64,000 bases of DNA from Marthasterias glacialis (taxonomy: Eukaryota > Echinodermata > Asteroidea > Forcipulatida > Asteriidae): contig OU452229.1 in assembly GCA_911728455.2 (NCBI GenBank), positions 19,100,754-19,164,753 on the forward strand, written 5' to 3'. Below, one piece after another: positions 47,692 to 59,067 of this stretch. The notes beneath the pieces are model-generated. The model did not search any database. It worked only from the letters and a program-made list of their open reading frames with translations, and was not told the DNA's origin. A program made the position numbers and the translations under genes. How positions within the stretch are numbered: position 1 is the stretch's first letter; each line of letters begins with the position of its first letter.

Positions 47692-50535
47692 CAATTAGTA
47701 ATGATGATAATAATTGCTTTGGCAAATTATACAAAAAAGAGAACAAAATTTTTTTTTTTTTTCTTTTTCTTTTTTTTTTTTTTTTTTAAAGTAAAGTGCA
47801 TGTTTATTCTCATTGTTGTGTGGATGGTTACAAATAATACCTTTGATTAATTTCTACTCAAACCTATTCTTCAAAAAGGACAACCTGGGACAGAACTCTC
47901 CAATCATAAATTCACAAGAATCTTATTTGGCTAGGCCTACCTGACTACCTGCACGTTTTGCTTTTTCTATTCTTCCTCCAACCAACAGATGTTTTTTTTT
48001 TAATTCACTGTCTTTGTTCGTCCATGTTAACAGTGTCTTGGGATATGCACTTAGCCGAGACCAGCGTTTCAGACATCTCGGATTGATCAACCCACAAGGT
48101 CATGCTTTACCTGCTCTAGGGTCAGACAGAATATGCATTTATCAAATTGAAGTCATTTTTACATATCCCTTGATTTATTGAATCATTTCTGTTGGTTTGT
48201 CTCTCTCCAGAGAGAGGAGGCACACATGGTGATGTAGGGCGCTAGCACACCCAGGTCATGGTTTTGCCCTGCAAAATTAATGACCACTCGAAAACATGAA
48301 ATTCTAGACTTAATGGGCTGCGTGTGGTGAGTGAAGTACCTCTGTGCTGAAGTTCCCGTGAGCACTGTATGGCGGCAGTCTGCCATGGGTTGAGAACTTA
48401 ATACTGGTGATGAGGTCCCTATCAAATTGAGGAACCACTCTCTGTGGGCTGTTTGTGTGTTAACATGGTGACTCCTTTGATATGATGAGGGACACGTAGG
48501 GTAGCCCTAGACCATCCCCCCCCCCCTTTTCGGTGAGTGGACCTGCCCAAGAGACCATCCCCCTTGCTCAAGGATCACAATAATGCCCTCGATGAGTGAA
48601 ACGGCAGAATGGAAAGTCATTTGGATTGAAATCATTTCTGTAAATGATCGTTAACGGCTGTGAAACATTCCAACATGAAAATGTGATACAGCAGGCCATG
48701 GGATAGTGATTTAGCCCATGACCTGGTTTATCCATCCACCCTGTCCAATTCCTCATTTCTTTCACTCGGTTTTTACTCATACATCTTGAATCGTGTTTGA
48801 CACCACAGAGCGTTTTATAATCTAAGTGTAGCTGATAATTTATTTTATGAACCCTTTATACTATATCAAGCCTAAAATGTGTAACAGGTCAGGACAATCC
48901 TGTTTCGCGTAGAACCAAGAAGGTTTTACCATTGGGTAGCAGTGTAAATGTGTGATAGTCCATGTTATACTAAAAAAATTCCTGTTCGTGATCAGCTCAG
49001 AGCAAATTGAATTACACCAAGGGAGGGTAGCTGTCCCTCCCCCCGTAGACATAACTCATTCCATCCAAATAGACCCTTGATTGGCAGCCGACCCTCCATT
49101 AAGAAATATTGCCCACCCCTAAAATTACCAATGAATTGTCCGAGGTGACATGGTAGCCTATCAGACTGTTCCATTCAGCACAGGGGTTTGTTGACACTGA
49201 ACCCTGCCACTGTAAGGCTCTTGTGATCCACTGTGCGTGCGTGCTGCAAATAATACATTCGATTCAGAGAGAGATGTAGGGTTGACCGATTTTGTATTTA
49301 ATTGTGCACTATAAATATGTGAGAGGCCTTGATCTTGATTCAATCTCGCGTCTCTGCATGGAATTGGACTGGGCTGTTTGCAAGTTATACGCAGGCTCTA
49401 GGTATGTTAATTTCAACATCTGTGAGACACTTATTGATTGGTTGGGTTTTTTTTTTTCAGAGAGATGATTTGCATAAGTAGGTTGTAATGTACCTTTTGT
49501 GTGGTTCTTTTTTTTTATATTTTTATATAAAGTTTCCCTGTATGCTGTGTTGATTTTTTCCACTCATCATTTGTGTTCAGCACGTGCTGCGTGTGGAAGG
49601 AAGAGTTTTATAGAGAGGGTAGGCAGATGGTTTGAACCTACTCACTAGGGCCTGAGGGTTAGCTGCTGTAAACACACTCATACACACCGGCCATTCTTGG
49701 CTAACAGTACCCCACTGTTTGTCTAACTCTGAAATGGGTCAAATTTTGAAGTCTTCTCTGTGAGTGGAATCATTGGCGATTTTTTGTTGTTATTTTGGGT
49801 AGAAGAAGTGCAGTTTGTGTGTGTACATCGAAGGCAGGTTTAGCCATTTTTTGTGGCGTTCCTTCAGCGGGGGTAAGTGTTCTGTATAAGCATGTTGGAT
49901 GTTGTTAGTCTAGTTGTTGAGGGGTTACAATCCTGGGTTTTCTGAAGATTGGAGAGCCTGTGGGAATGCTCTCATGTACAGTGCTAGCATCTCACACTGC
50001 GCTATACATACACTGTAGTATGCAGAGGATATTAAGCCTAATTGATCCCATAGGTAATCATGAGGAGAAACTGGGACTGTAGTGTCTGGGAGCAATTGTG
50101 GGGTTCCCTATTCATGTATTAGTCCAAAGCCCCCTTGATCAATATGAAGGGTGATGAGAGATGTGTATTTCTGTGTGGTGTGAGTGAAAAAAAAATGTTG
50201 GGGATTTAGTGAGTGAGCCTCACTTTGTGCAGGGTGGTTGAGATGGTATTTGGGACGAGGCTTCGTGTGGGATTGTGTGGTTCAAAGCCAGATTGAGGTT
50301 TCTGTGGAGTTGTCATTGTGTGGCATATTCTAGTTAAGTGTGGGGTGGAAAAAGAAAGTTGAAACCCTAGCTTAAGACTGCATGGGTGACCTGTGTATTA
50401 ATTGGGTTCCATATGCCCTAAGGATTAAGTTTCCCTGGTAAGTGTTTGGATGCACGTCAATCTCAGTAGAAGGCTAGATAGTGTTTCAGCCTGGGCATTT
50501 CACAAACGGGTTCTTTTCTTGTTTTTCATCACCAG
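47692..50535. other. Putative 5' intron immediately upstream of the first coding exon
   Basis: No coding exon was found. T runs lie at 47750-47786. 48010-49320 is more GC-balanced than most of the window. Isolated donor-like GGGGTAAGT (about 49870) and CTGGTAAGT (about 50440) could mark alternative leader exons, but no matching upstream features were seen. Confidence 0.35.
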
Positions 50536-51053
50536 GGCCCCACGGCACTGAGGCGATAGAATGTCCAAGCGGCAAAGTGCAGAAGTGCAGGAGCCCTCTC
50601 CAGGGAAGAAGGCCCGGCAGCTGTCAAGCACCGAAGACCATAGGGAGAGAAGTGACAGGCTCCCACGGGAGTGTTGTTTTACCCCACCCAAACAATACCA
50701 AAGGGACAACAGACTAACCACGACACTGGGTAATAAAGCCACACAATCATGGAGCAAAAGTGTACCGGAAGTCAGCTGTAGCCAGTCTGGCCGAGAGACC
50801 AGCCAGACTGCCCCCCTACAACACGAAGACGAACTCCCCATTAGAGCGAGACAGTACTCGCTGTATTCCTCCTCAGTAGAAATGGCAGTCCCCCGACCCC
50901 CGCCTGTTGACTCTCCAAAGAAAGGGAATACCATGGTACAAATAGACTCTAGGATTGAGGGCAAGGTACCCAGACCATGTAGTGAACGCTGTTTGGATGC
51001 AGAAAGGAATCGGCAGCCAAGATGGCCAAAGTCACACAAGCGGGTGGAAATAG
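50536..51053 (+). CDS. First coding exon of an unnamed nuclear-type protein (CDS starts 50561)
   Basis: A pyrimidine-rich tract ending TTTTTCATCACCAG precedes the exon, and the donor after 51053 is ATAG|GTGAGT. Both are good matches to consensus. The ATG at 50561 has A at -3 after a 25-nt leader, and the frame stays open for 164 codons plus one base (phase 1) to the donor. The protein is hydrophilic and rich in Ser, Arg, Pro and Gln. It has a basic cluster near residues 16-19 (KKAR) and another near the end (KSHKR), like nuclear localisation signals. A Cys-Cys pair sits at 38-39 and a PPP run lies about two-thirds along. No signal peptide or membrane segment is visible. The mix of codons and synonymous third bases is unlike the AT-rich flanks. 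I recognise no family. A disordered N-terminus of a transcription or chromatin protein is an inference. Any exon upstream of the leader would be untranslated. Confidence 0.72.
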
Positions 51054-52801
51054 GTGAGTACTGACCTCTATCTAACTCCAGCTCACATGATTGTGCAGAG
51101 CTCAACTTCTTAAAACTGCTAAGATAAGAACTTCAAGTTGTTAAGTACAAACAAATCATGTCCAACATAACAACCTAACTCACCAAAACTGTAATATAAT
51201 TATTGTTAATGATTCTCAGCTCAGTGTTGCAGAGCAAATAAATGTGTCCAGCATTGAACTTTGGCCCAGCGTTTTTAGGTTTTCTGATGTTTACAGTTTC
51301 ACAACACATGTCTTTGCAGCATCCGTGTGACACCAATAATGTCTTATTGACAATGCCCAGAACAAATCAACACAGTGTTCATTTACACCTTACTCCACAT
51401 GTGTATTTGTCTGTTCAACATTTCCTAAATATCAGCAAAATCACAAACAAACTTACGACCAGTTTATTAAAAATCGGTAGTCAGATCAAGTTAGTAGTTT
51501 GTGTCAACACTAGGGACAGAAAACATGTGTACTCAATGTATAAACACACAAAAAGAGTAAACAGACAAAATGTCTGGCCTGATAGTAGTGATCAAACTCA
51601 TTCAGTCGTAGATACAGACAAGATAGCGTACAAACGAGAATACAATGGCGTATGTTCATTTACCTGGGCTCTAAACAATCAAATGGACTGTAGATAGGGT
51701 CCACTGTGGAAAAACACTTGAGTAAGACACCACTTTATCATGTGCTGTAATACCCTGAATTTCCGCAGGATGTGTTTGTAGTCGGCCACAGTCAGAATAA
51801 ACCTTTCCAAAATTTACACTTGAAACACGTCCTCGTTGTCGACACAGCGCATTGTCCACCTCCTTTGCATTTCAAGGTTATTACATGAACCATTTGGTTG
51901 TACGTCTGGGAGTTCATTTTCATTGCAATATTGAAAGAGGGCTGTTATTTGTTTCAAGTCAAGCGAAAAATTATGATTTTTTTTTTTTATTATTCAGTTT
52001 CTTCCATTGTTAGTTTCAGGGCCGTATTTATTTTACTAGACAAAGCGCAGAAGATATGGGAAAACTCGTTTGTGTGAGGAGAGTTATTTAGTACTTTGCA
52101 TTTTCTCATATACTTCAAAAGTAATATTGGTATCAGATTATTTTAACAACATAAGCACAGAATTCATCCACAAAGGGGAACAAATATCGGATTATTTAGA
52201 AGCAACACCCCCAAAGTAATTTGTTATCAAATGAGAAAGTAGAGTTACAAGTTCGCTATCCAGATTTTTCTGACTTCATAGCAGATGTCTGGATAGAAAT
52301 TTACACAAAAAAATAAACAGAAGAGCTTTCTTTGGTTTTCATTACATTGAATTCTTGATAATGCAGAACCATGTTTTTCAATAGAAATGCAAGTCATTGA
52401 CAGGAAAGCTTAAATATAATAAAGCCCATAACCTATGTTGATCAACAAATTGTAAAGTTGACATTGCGTGGATCATTGATTCTGAATATACACTAGTTTC
52501 AATTTGTAAACTCTCTTTGACTATGATGCTATAAAATTCGATTCAGAGACTCTGGTGATGAAGTGAAACACCAACAAAGATGACTGAATTCCCATGGAAG
52601 TATCCTGACCAAAAAAGAAGGACAGTCACCACAAATCCACAACTAGAACATGGAACCTTAATCTTGGTCATACTTCCCTCCCCCCCCCCCCCCACTGGTA
52701 CAGTTGGCCTATATTGTGGTTCATCCTATTGTAGTACTTGCGTCAGCTAGCAATTACCTAGCCTCATTTTGCCAAAGAAACTGTACCAGTGTGGCCTGTA
52801 G
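51054..52801 (+). other. Intron between coding exons 1 and 2
   Basis: Bounded by GTGAGT at 51054 and TAG at 52801. A 151-codon open frame at 51242-51697 is out of frame with any usable acceptor and reads as chance. A run of 15 C lies at about 52679-52693. No repeats were recognised. Confidence 0.5.
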
Positions 52802-52954
52802 ACAAGCTCCGGCACCTGAACGTTCAGTGCCGACGCAAGCTGCGTCAGATACAACTCCTGGGATACGAGCTACAAAGCTCTAAAACCCTGGTCCTAAGCC
52901 ATCCTCCCTGGCGACATAACCACCTCCTTTATAATGATGAGACCACAGTAAAAG
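52802..52954 (+). CDS. Second coding exon of the same gene
   Basis: The acceptor is GGCCTGTAG|AC and the donor AAAAG|GTATCT. An alternative acceptor 12 nt upstream, after 52789, keeps the same frame. The first two bases complete the codon begun by the single G that ends the previous exon, giving Asp, so the join is in phase. The exon adds about 50 residues. It opens with a basic, leucine-rich, helix-like stretch (KLRHLNVQCRRKLRQIQLLG) and ends with an aromatic/His segment around PPWRHNHLLYND. Codon choice is mixed with many C/G third positions, unlike the flanks, which are AT-rich with long C runs. It ends in phase 1 again. I cannot name the domain. A coiled-coil or DNA-contacting helix is only a guess. 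The intron between the two exons is about 1.75 kb. Confidence 0.6.
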
Positions 52955-53559
52955 GTATCTGGCCTCAGGAGGACTGAGGGGAAGATACAGCCCAGGGAAA
53001 TTGTCAAAAGTAAAAAAGAGGGCACTTTTGCCATCTAATAAGGTTAATATAAACACAAAAGAGACAGGAGTGTATCATGAGTAGAGCTGTCTGGAAGGAT
53101 GGGGAATTGTGAAGTTTGTAAGACTGACAACCTTGGTTTGACTAAAAATACTTACACTCCATTGTTGGGATTATGGTAGCTTACAATAAAGAAAACAAAT
53201 TCAATGTTAATTTGCTGCTATAGGGGGAATCATATTGATCCTCAGTCAGGGTTACTGTTGAATTCCTTCATGGCTTACAATATAATTACTTCGTCATCAG
53301 ACATCTTGAATTACAGAGATTTTATGTTTGTGGTAATCAACAACGGAAATTCGGTTTTAGCTGTACACTATCTTGTTTCAATGTTTCTTTTATTTTGTTT
53401 TCACAAGTTATATGAATACTATCTATTACTCTCACCAATATACATCATACTAAAAACAACAAACACCACGTAGCTTTCCTGGTCCCGTTTTTCTTTCTGC
53501 TTGTTTTTTTTTTCATCCCTGTTTTTTTCTCTTCGTCCCTTCCTGCACTGGAAAGGTGA

Positions 53560-53772
53560 ACTCTCAATAGACTTTTCTTATCCAGCCATTTGATCTACCT
53601 CAACAGAGAGCGAAAAACACCCAGGTCCTTTCTGCTTTGAATAGCAGAAAATGTCAAAAGTAGGGCCCGGATTCCTTGGCAAAACAACCCATTGAATAGA
53701 GGTGGAGCACACCTGCGTTCACGGCCAGCCGGGGCCGACCTGACCCATATGTAAGGGTTCTTTTACCTAAAG
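53560..53772. promoter_or_regulatory. Possible conserved enhancer-like element
   Basis: Balanced composition with clustered motifs: CATTTGAT (TCF-like), AAAACAACCCATTGAAT (forkhead- and SOX-like), CACCTG E-box, GGGGCCGACC. It continues into ACAATGGCTCATTGT at 53817-53831, an inverted SOX-like pair. It overlaps the upstream flank of the possible third exon. Confidence 0.25.
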
Positions 53773-53948
53773 GGGAGAGCGGTGTTATGTATGCACACAA
53801 GAGGTGGGAGGCAACCACAATGGCTCATTGTCAAATCGCAACAAATAAGATGTGTAGAGGTAGAGCCGGCAGCCCAGAGGCGTTCAGGGATTTTCTGTTC
53901 CAGCGGGTTTGTCATGGGAGTCGTTATTGTGACAACCATCGCAAACAG
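53773..53948 (+). CDS. Possible third coding exon with a Cys/His-rich segment
   Basis: The acceptor TTTTACCTAAAG|GG is the only one in this open stretch whose phase fits the phase-1 end of the exon at 52954. It gives 59 codons without a stop (counting the shared one) and ends in phase 0 at AAACAG|GTCTCC, which is a weak donor. The peptide has a cluster of Cys and His (AHCQIATNKMC, then VCHGSRYCDNH) whose YC-x2-H ending resembles the C3Hc3H-type zinc fingers of chromatin-complex subunits. That resemblance is loose and from memory. Against an exon: the frame is also open upstream to 53700, a second frame is open across the same bases, and the DNA carries paired SOX-like ACAAT/ATTGT motifs. An enhancer is therefore an equally good explanation. 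Confidence 0.28.
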
Positions 53949-55148
53949 GTCTCCATATCACACCAACAGTACCCATTTTCAAGATATAAAAAAAAAAGTT
54001 GTCATGAAAAAGGGTTCAGGGGTGACACTTCTCTACTGCCAGTGTGGTTAGTAAAGTAAACAATTAAGAAAAGTATGTGTACATTCAAAGTTGGTTTTAA
54101 AAAAGTAGAGAAGTTCCTGAGTGATGAGAAACATTCACGTTCATGGTTAGGTTGTATTAAGCGGCATCCCTTTAATCAGGCATGTGATTTCTCAGGATTT
54201 GTCCTGATTTTCTCAAACAAGTTCCTTGAGCCACCAGATTTTCTTGGAAGAAGTAAAGGAATCCCCAGTGGGAGAAAGAAACAGTCCACAGTGTGTCGAA
54301 ATCTGTAGTTTTGTATTTCTGATGATGCATAGAGTCTGTATAACATCTTGGACGTTCTGGGTCTAGAATAAGGGGGAACCCACAAGCAATTTTTCAGGAA
54401 TTTGCTCATTCGGTAAATCTCATCCCCCCTTTAATGCTTAGAGCTCAACGTGCACAGTGTAATGGTTTCTTCTTCATTCAGCTCTTTCATTTTTCCCAAC
54501 ACATTACATACAGATGGTAATCATACTCTACAAAATTTGGAGTTAAAATAATTAAATGCAGTAACAGCATATAGGGGGGTATTCTGTTGTTATGTCACAC
54601 ACGTGTGCACACTTCTCACACGTGTGTATGCGCTGTACGTGGTTTGAGCTACTTCCAACTCCAAAGCTGGCTTATGTTTTTGTGTTAACCCTTTAATTTA
54701 CCTTGAAAACTTTGTTTCACTGCATCAAGACGATTCTTCTGAAAAGTGTTGACATTTTTAAGGAGACCGTGAATCTTCTCATTAACTGTTGGAACTGAAT
54801 GGTGTAAAGTGGAGATGATTTCTTGTGGAACTACGTCACACCAACCAATAGGATAGTTTATAATGTAATGAAGATTGCTCTCTGAAAATCAAAATGCTGT
54901 TGTTGTCTAGATGTATTTGATTCAGCCTTTCGGTACGTCATGTCAAGACATTTCTGCCAATGGTTTTTCACTTAGTGCAGTAAAATCTCTGCGGGATTAC
55001 CCATTCAGACGTGAGTGTATCTGAAGCATGAAGGCCACCTTCTTTAACCTTTGACCTCTGACCTTGTCCTAGTAGAGTCCTCTTGGTGTACATGTACTGT
55101 TACTTTTATATAACTGTCTGCAATGGTTGTTTGCAGAGGAAGCTTGTA
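53949..55148. other. Intron-like DNA, nothing coding recognised
   Basis: Contains two nearby palindromic CACACGTGTG E-box motifs (about 54597-54606 and 54616-54626). Otherwise no gene or repeat was recognised. Confidence 0.35.
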
Positions 55149-55543
55149 ACACAGTATATCCATGTTCTAGTTCTAGACACAGTATATCCATGTTCTAGTT
55201 CTAGACAGAGTATATCCATGTTCTAGTTCTAGACACAGTATATCCATGTTCTAGTTTTAGACACAGTATATCCATGTTCTAGTTCTAGACACAGTATATC
55301 CATGTTCTAGTTCTAGACACAGTGTATCCATGTTCTAGCTCTAGACCCAGTATATCCATGTTCTAGTTCTAGACACAGTATATCCATGTTCTAGTTCTAG
55401 ACACAGTATATCCATGTTCTAGCTCTAGACAGAGTATATCCATGTTCTAGTTCTAGACACAGTATATCCATGTTCTAGTTCTAGACACAGTGTATCCATG
55501 TTCTAGAGTTCTAGACACAGTATATCCGTGTTCTAGTTCTAGA
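55149..55543 (+). repeat. 28-bp minisatellite, 14 copies
   Basis: The unit ACACAGTATATCCATGTTCT-AGTTCTAG repeats 14 times with few substitutions (AGAGTATATCC, AGTGTATCC, AGCTCTAG variants) and one 2-bp insertion near 55507. High homogeneity suggests recent expansion. Confidence 0.97.
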
Positions 55544-55713
55544 TGAATATGTCAGTTATTAACATGATTTTTATTAATAGTTTGCGGGGAGGGGTAGATA
55601 TGCTGTGTCACTCCCACCTAGGGCCATGGCCCCTTAATGAGAACTGTTTTTAAGAAGTCAGGTGTCTGTCTGACCAGGTGACCTACTTTTATAAGTTGAT
55701 TGCTTGTAGAAAC

Positions 55714-56158
55714 TTAAAGGTAGGGTTATCGCTTGGTAATGACCCGAAAAGAAATTGTTTAATTAAATCCGAAAGTCATGTTATAAAGATGGTAATGTTA
55801 GTAAGCATCCTGCAAAATTATTCTGACCGACTAGAAATCAAGAAAAGTTACGTTAAAAATTTGAATCTCCAAAGAACGCCTGCAGGAGACTTTTGGAAGT
55901 TCCTGTGGTGTCCATTTGAATGCTGCCCTCAATATAGGCAGAGATGCAGTTGGTATCCGCTGTCACCTCCATAAACAGGGAGAGATTCCACAATCTTGAT
56001 AAAAATATCAGAACAGTTTTTTTGCTGTTTTCTCAATACGTAGGCACTGTATTCAACTGACACTAAGTTTACAGGAGACTTTTATTGTATCTTTTTTATA
56101 GTTTTGCCCATAAATCAGCATTATGTTGACAAAAGTCAATTTATGACCCTACCTTTAA
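55714..56158. mobile_element. TTAA-bounded 445-bp MITE, TTAAAGGTAGGG family
   Basis: The left end TTAAAGGTAGGGTTAT is inverted at the right end, TATGACCCTACCTTTAA. TTAA lies at both edges. The interior has no convincing coding sequence. Confidence 0.7.
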
Positions 56159-57914
56159 AACTAATATTACATCATAAGGTTTTTTGAAAGAGTAAATTAA
56201 TTTCCTTCCTTCCACTGATTTCCAATAAACACACCATCAGACTAAATTAGGTGATCATGTTTGAGTGACAACAATGAAAACAGTATCTGTTTTGTCTTTG
56301 ATTTTGTGCACGTTTATGTACAACTTGTTTTGGTTGCAGCAATCAAAATAAGCAACAGATTTTTGGGAGGTCTTCAGATGCTTTTTCTTTTTACTTTTAC
56401 ATTATTTCAGACAGAAATATTTCTCCCAAGGCTTGTCACTGGTGTAACTTTGAGCTATCAGATTGAAACTAAAAGGTTCATTTTTTTCAATAATTACCAA
56501 TCACTATACTTTTTCTTGAACATAATTACATGTTTTCTTTGCCATGGCAATACGAAATCTCTGAGCTATCAAAACACATTGCATCATATAAAAAGAAATA
56601 AAATGTGTCATTGGTTTGTATGGTTGCTTTTTAAAAAACTTTTTACCCCAAAAAGAAAACATTTTTCACACCCACTTTCATCATAAGACACAAAAGCAAG
56701 ATTTAGACTTTTTGAAAGAAAACCCCCAAAATGATGGTTGAAAATGACCAAAACTGGATTGGGGAAGAAACCAAAATAATAATATCAAAATGACAGGAAA
56801 CTGTTCATGCAACATGCATGTTATGAGTCATGTTGATGGGAATTGCTATTTTAAAGGTAAGGCTGGTTGTGTTGGCAACAATTTCCTGTAGGTATGCTGG
56901 TTTTGACTTAAAATGTTCACAAACAAAAATGTTAAAAATCCAGCTAACTAAACATGTAGTGGTGTTTTAAAAAAAAACTAATAGTGGAAGAGTTTTATTT
57001 TACTCCAATATATAAACTACAGGAAGGTAATAAATCAACAAGAAATTATTTTACTTTCATATAATAGGACAATATTTCAGATAAAACAAATCCCTAAGAT
57101 AAGTTTTACTTTTGTTGATGTTTGATTCTTAACTCAAAGTTAGTTTCGATTCCTTATCAACTTCACTGAACGTCAAGTGCGAGGGCTCAAAATCACAGAC
57201 AGAAAACGTATTTTTATTTGATTTGAAACGTTAAGAATAGTACTCTCTAAATGTAAATGAGTGAAAAACGATGTCTTTACACGGCTTCCGTTTCCAGGCA
57301 GGGGAAACATTTGCTTGTATTCAACGTCATCCAGTGTCGACTGGTTAAGCAGACATTCTAAAGAATGGCAGAAAATCATTCTGACTTAGTGGAGTTTTCT
57401 CAGTGGAGTTTTTTTTTTTGCCCTTAAATTGAATCAAAGTTTAGTATAGTCAGGCAGCAAGTCGTTTCTTTGTTCCTCATTCATTCATCATGTTGAATGA
57501 ATTTTTTTTTTTTTTCTGTATCGAATGTGCTTATTTTTATTGATACAAATATGTCTAAATAGGAAGTATTTGAAGAAACTCTTTGATTTTACAAACAAAA
57601 TGAAAATGGTGTGCCGAAGTAGCTTGTCTGAAGAAACAGTCCACAGCTGGTTTAAAATTGCCCTTGGCAACTTTTTAATTTCTACAAACTGTTGTGAGGC
57701 AATGAAGCTAAAACAAGAGCTCCTGTAACTTTTGAAGGGCAAGGTCGGCCAAGTGACTGAGCCAGTCTTGTGCTCTCTTTCTAAAATGGCAACTCATGGT
57801 ACACAGACTCCAGTCTGGTCACCCTGATTCTTCAGTTGCAAATGTAATTCTGCAAACATTATTCAGTGTGTGGTAACCCGATTAACTTCAAGTGTTGGTT
57901 CTGATTCTTTGACT
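56159..57914. other. AT-rich DNA with old repeat fragments
   Basis: CAGACAGAAATATTTCTCCCAAGG at about 56410 resembles a block in the CAGCTCAACATTGG MITEs and at 59193. No gene is recognised. Confidence 0.35.
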
Positions 57915-58150
57915 TATTTCCTCCGTTTATAATGCTGGTATGTTACGTCGCTCTAGTCTGGTGGCCTCTTTCCTCCATTATTGCAAATCCTGGTATGTTA
58001 CGTAGCTCCAGACTGGTGACCTCTTTCCTTCATGGCAAATTATGGTTATGTTACGTAGTTGTAGTCTTGTGACCTCTCGCCTCCATTGCTAATTTTGGTA
58101 TGTTATGTGTAGCTCTAGTCTGGTGACTTCTTTCCTCCATTGCAAATCCT
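57915..58150 (+). repeat. Minisatellite, about 53-bp unit, 4 copies
   Basis: GGTATGTTACGT or a close variant begins at 57937, 57992, 58044 and 58097. Each is followed by CTCTAGTCTGGTGACCTC, TTTCCTCCAT and TGCAAATCCT in order. A more diverged partial unit precedes it. Confidence 0.8.
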
Positions 58151-58953
58151 GTCAACTCCATAAACAGAAATCATCCATGTGCAATTTTCAGGACTTCAGC
58201 ACTCTTATTGTATTTTGGAATGCTATGTTCCGTTTTGAATCGAAACCTTAACTATTACCAGCCTATTTTCAGTTGACATCAATATCTTTGTTTACTTCAA
58301 ATGTAAGTAAGCCAACTGTAGTCTTGGATTCAACTTTCCCCAGTCTTTAGGAAGAAGTGTTCAGTGTGCCACAGGAACTCTGTCAACCTCTTTCATTTTT
58401 TTTATTTTTTTTTTTTTTTGTAAACCAAAACTATGATATAACAGTTCTTGTCTGGTTACATCCGTTTCTTCCTCTGCCCTTTTAACGTAGGTGGCAAATC
58501 ATCTGGTAGGCAAACCTAATTGTTTGTTTACCTTCTTTCTTGTATTTTCCTAACTCAATTTCTCTGACTGATTGGTGTTGAAATTGGGAAGATGGATCAA
58601 CTGAATGTGGAGGTATTCCAAACTAACCTTCTGCTTTGGTGTTGGCATAGTTTTTTCTATTGGAGTATTCTTTAAAAAGGATCGATACAGCTTTGTTTTG
58701 ATTTTTAAACATTCCTCTTTTCAAGAAACATGTCCCTTTTTTCCTGCTCCAAGGCCTACTTGGTAAAAGGTCTCGCTGTCTGGTTATCCAGGTACATTTA
58801 GTTGTTTGTGTTGGGGTGGAAATATAAGTTGAAAAGTTGATTTTTGCCGTAGATACAATGGAAACATTGGTAACAAAATGGTTTGATTCTTTCATTCAAA
58901 ATCGGATGTTTTGGTAGTTGAATGAAGTTGCCCATCTCATATTTACATGCCTG

Positions 58954-59067
58954 GGCATGATTTCATAAAACAGTAAGATTCATCTCATAACATGAGATCA
59001 CACTTTGCTTAGTAGTTAAGATTGATTTACACTTAAGATCAATCTTAGCTCTTTGTGAAATCGGCCT
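58954..59067. mobile_element. 114-bp foldback MITE (GATTTCATAAA family)
   Basis: The left arm GGCATGATTTCATAAAACAG (continuing TAAGATT) faces the right arm AATCTTAGCTCTTTGTGAAA (continuing TCGGCC). About 26-bp arms have several mismatches. Confidence 0.6.

Noticed and set aside
50500..51105. 201-codon open frame on the minus strand opposite the first coding exon
   Set aside because: It is the antisense shadow of a coding exon. The plus strand has matching acceptor, start context and donor, and the minus frame has no splice support.
51242..51697. 151-codon frame inside the first intron
   Set aside because: The only nearby acceptor (GTTGCAG at 51232) leads into a different frame, a stop lies just upstream in this frame, and composition is that of the intron.
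56261..56686. 141-codon Phe/Leu-rich frame
   Set aside because: T-rich low-complexity DNA with old repeat fragments gives an apparently hydrophobic peptide. No splice or start evidence.
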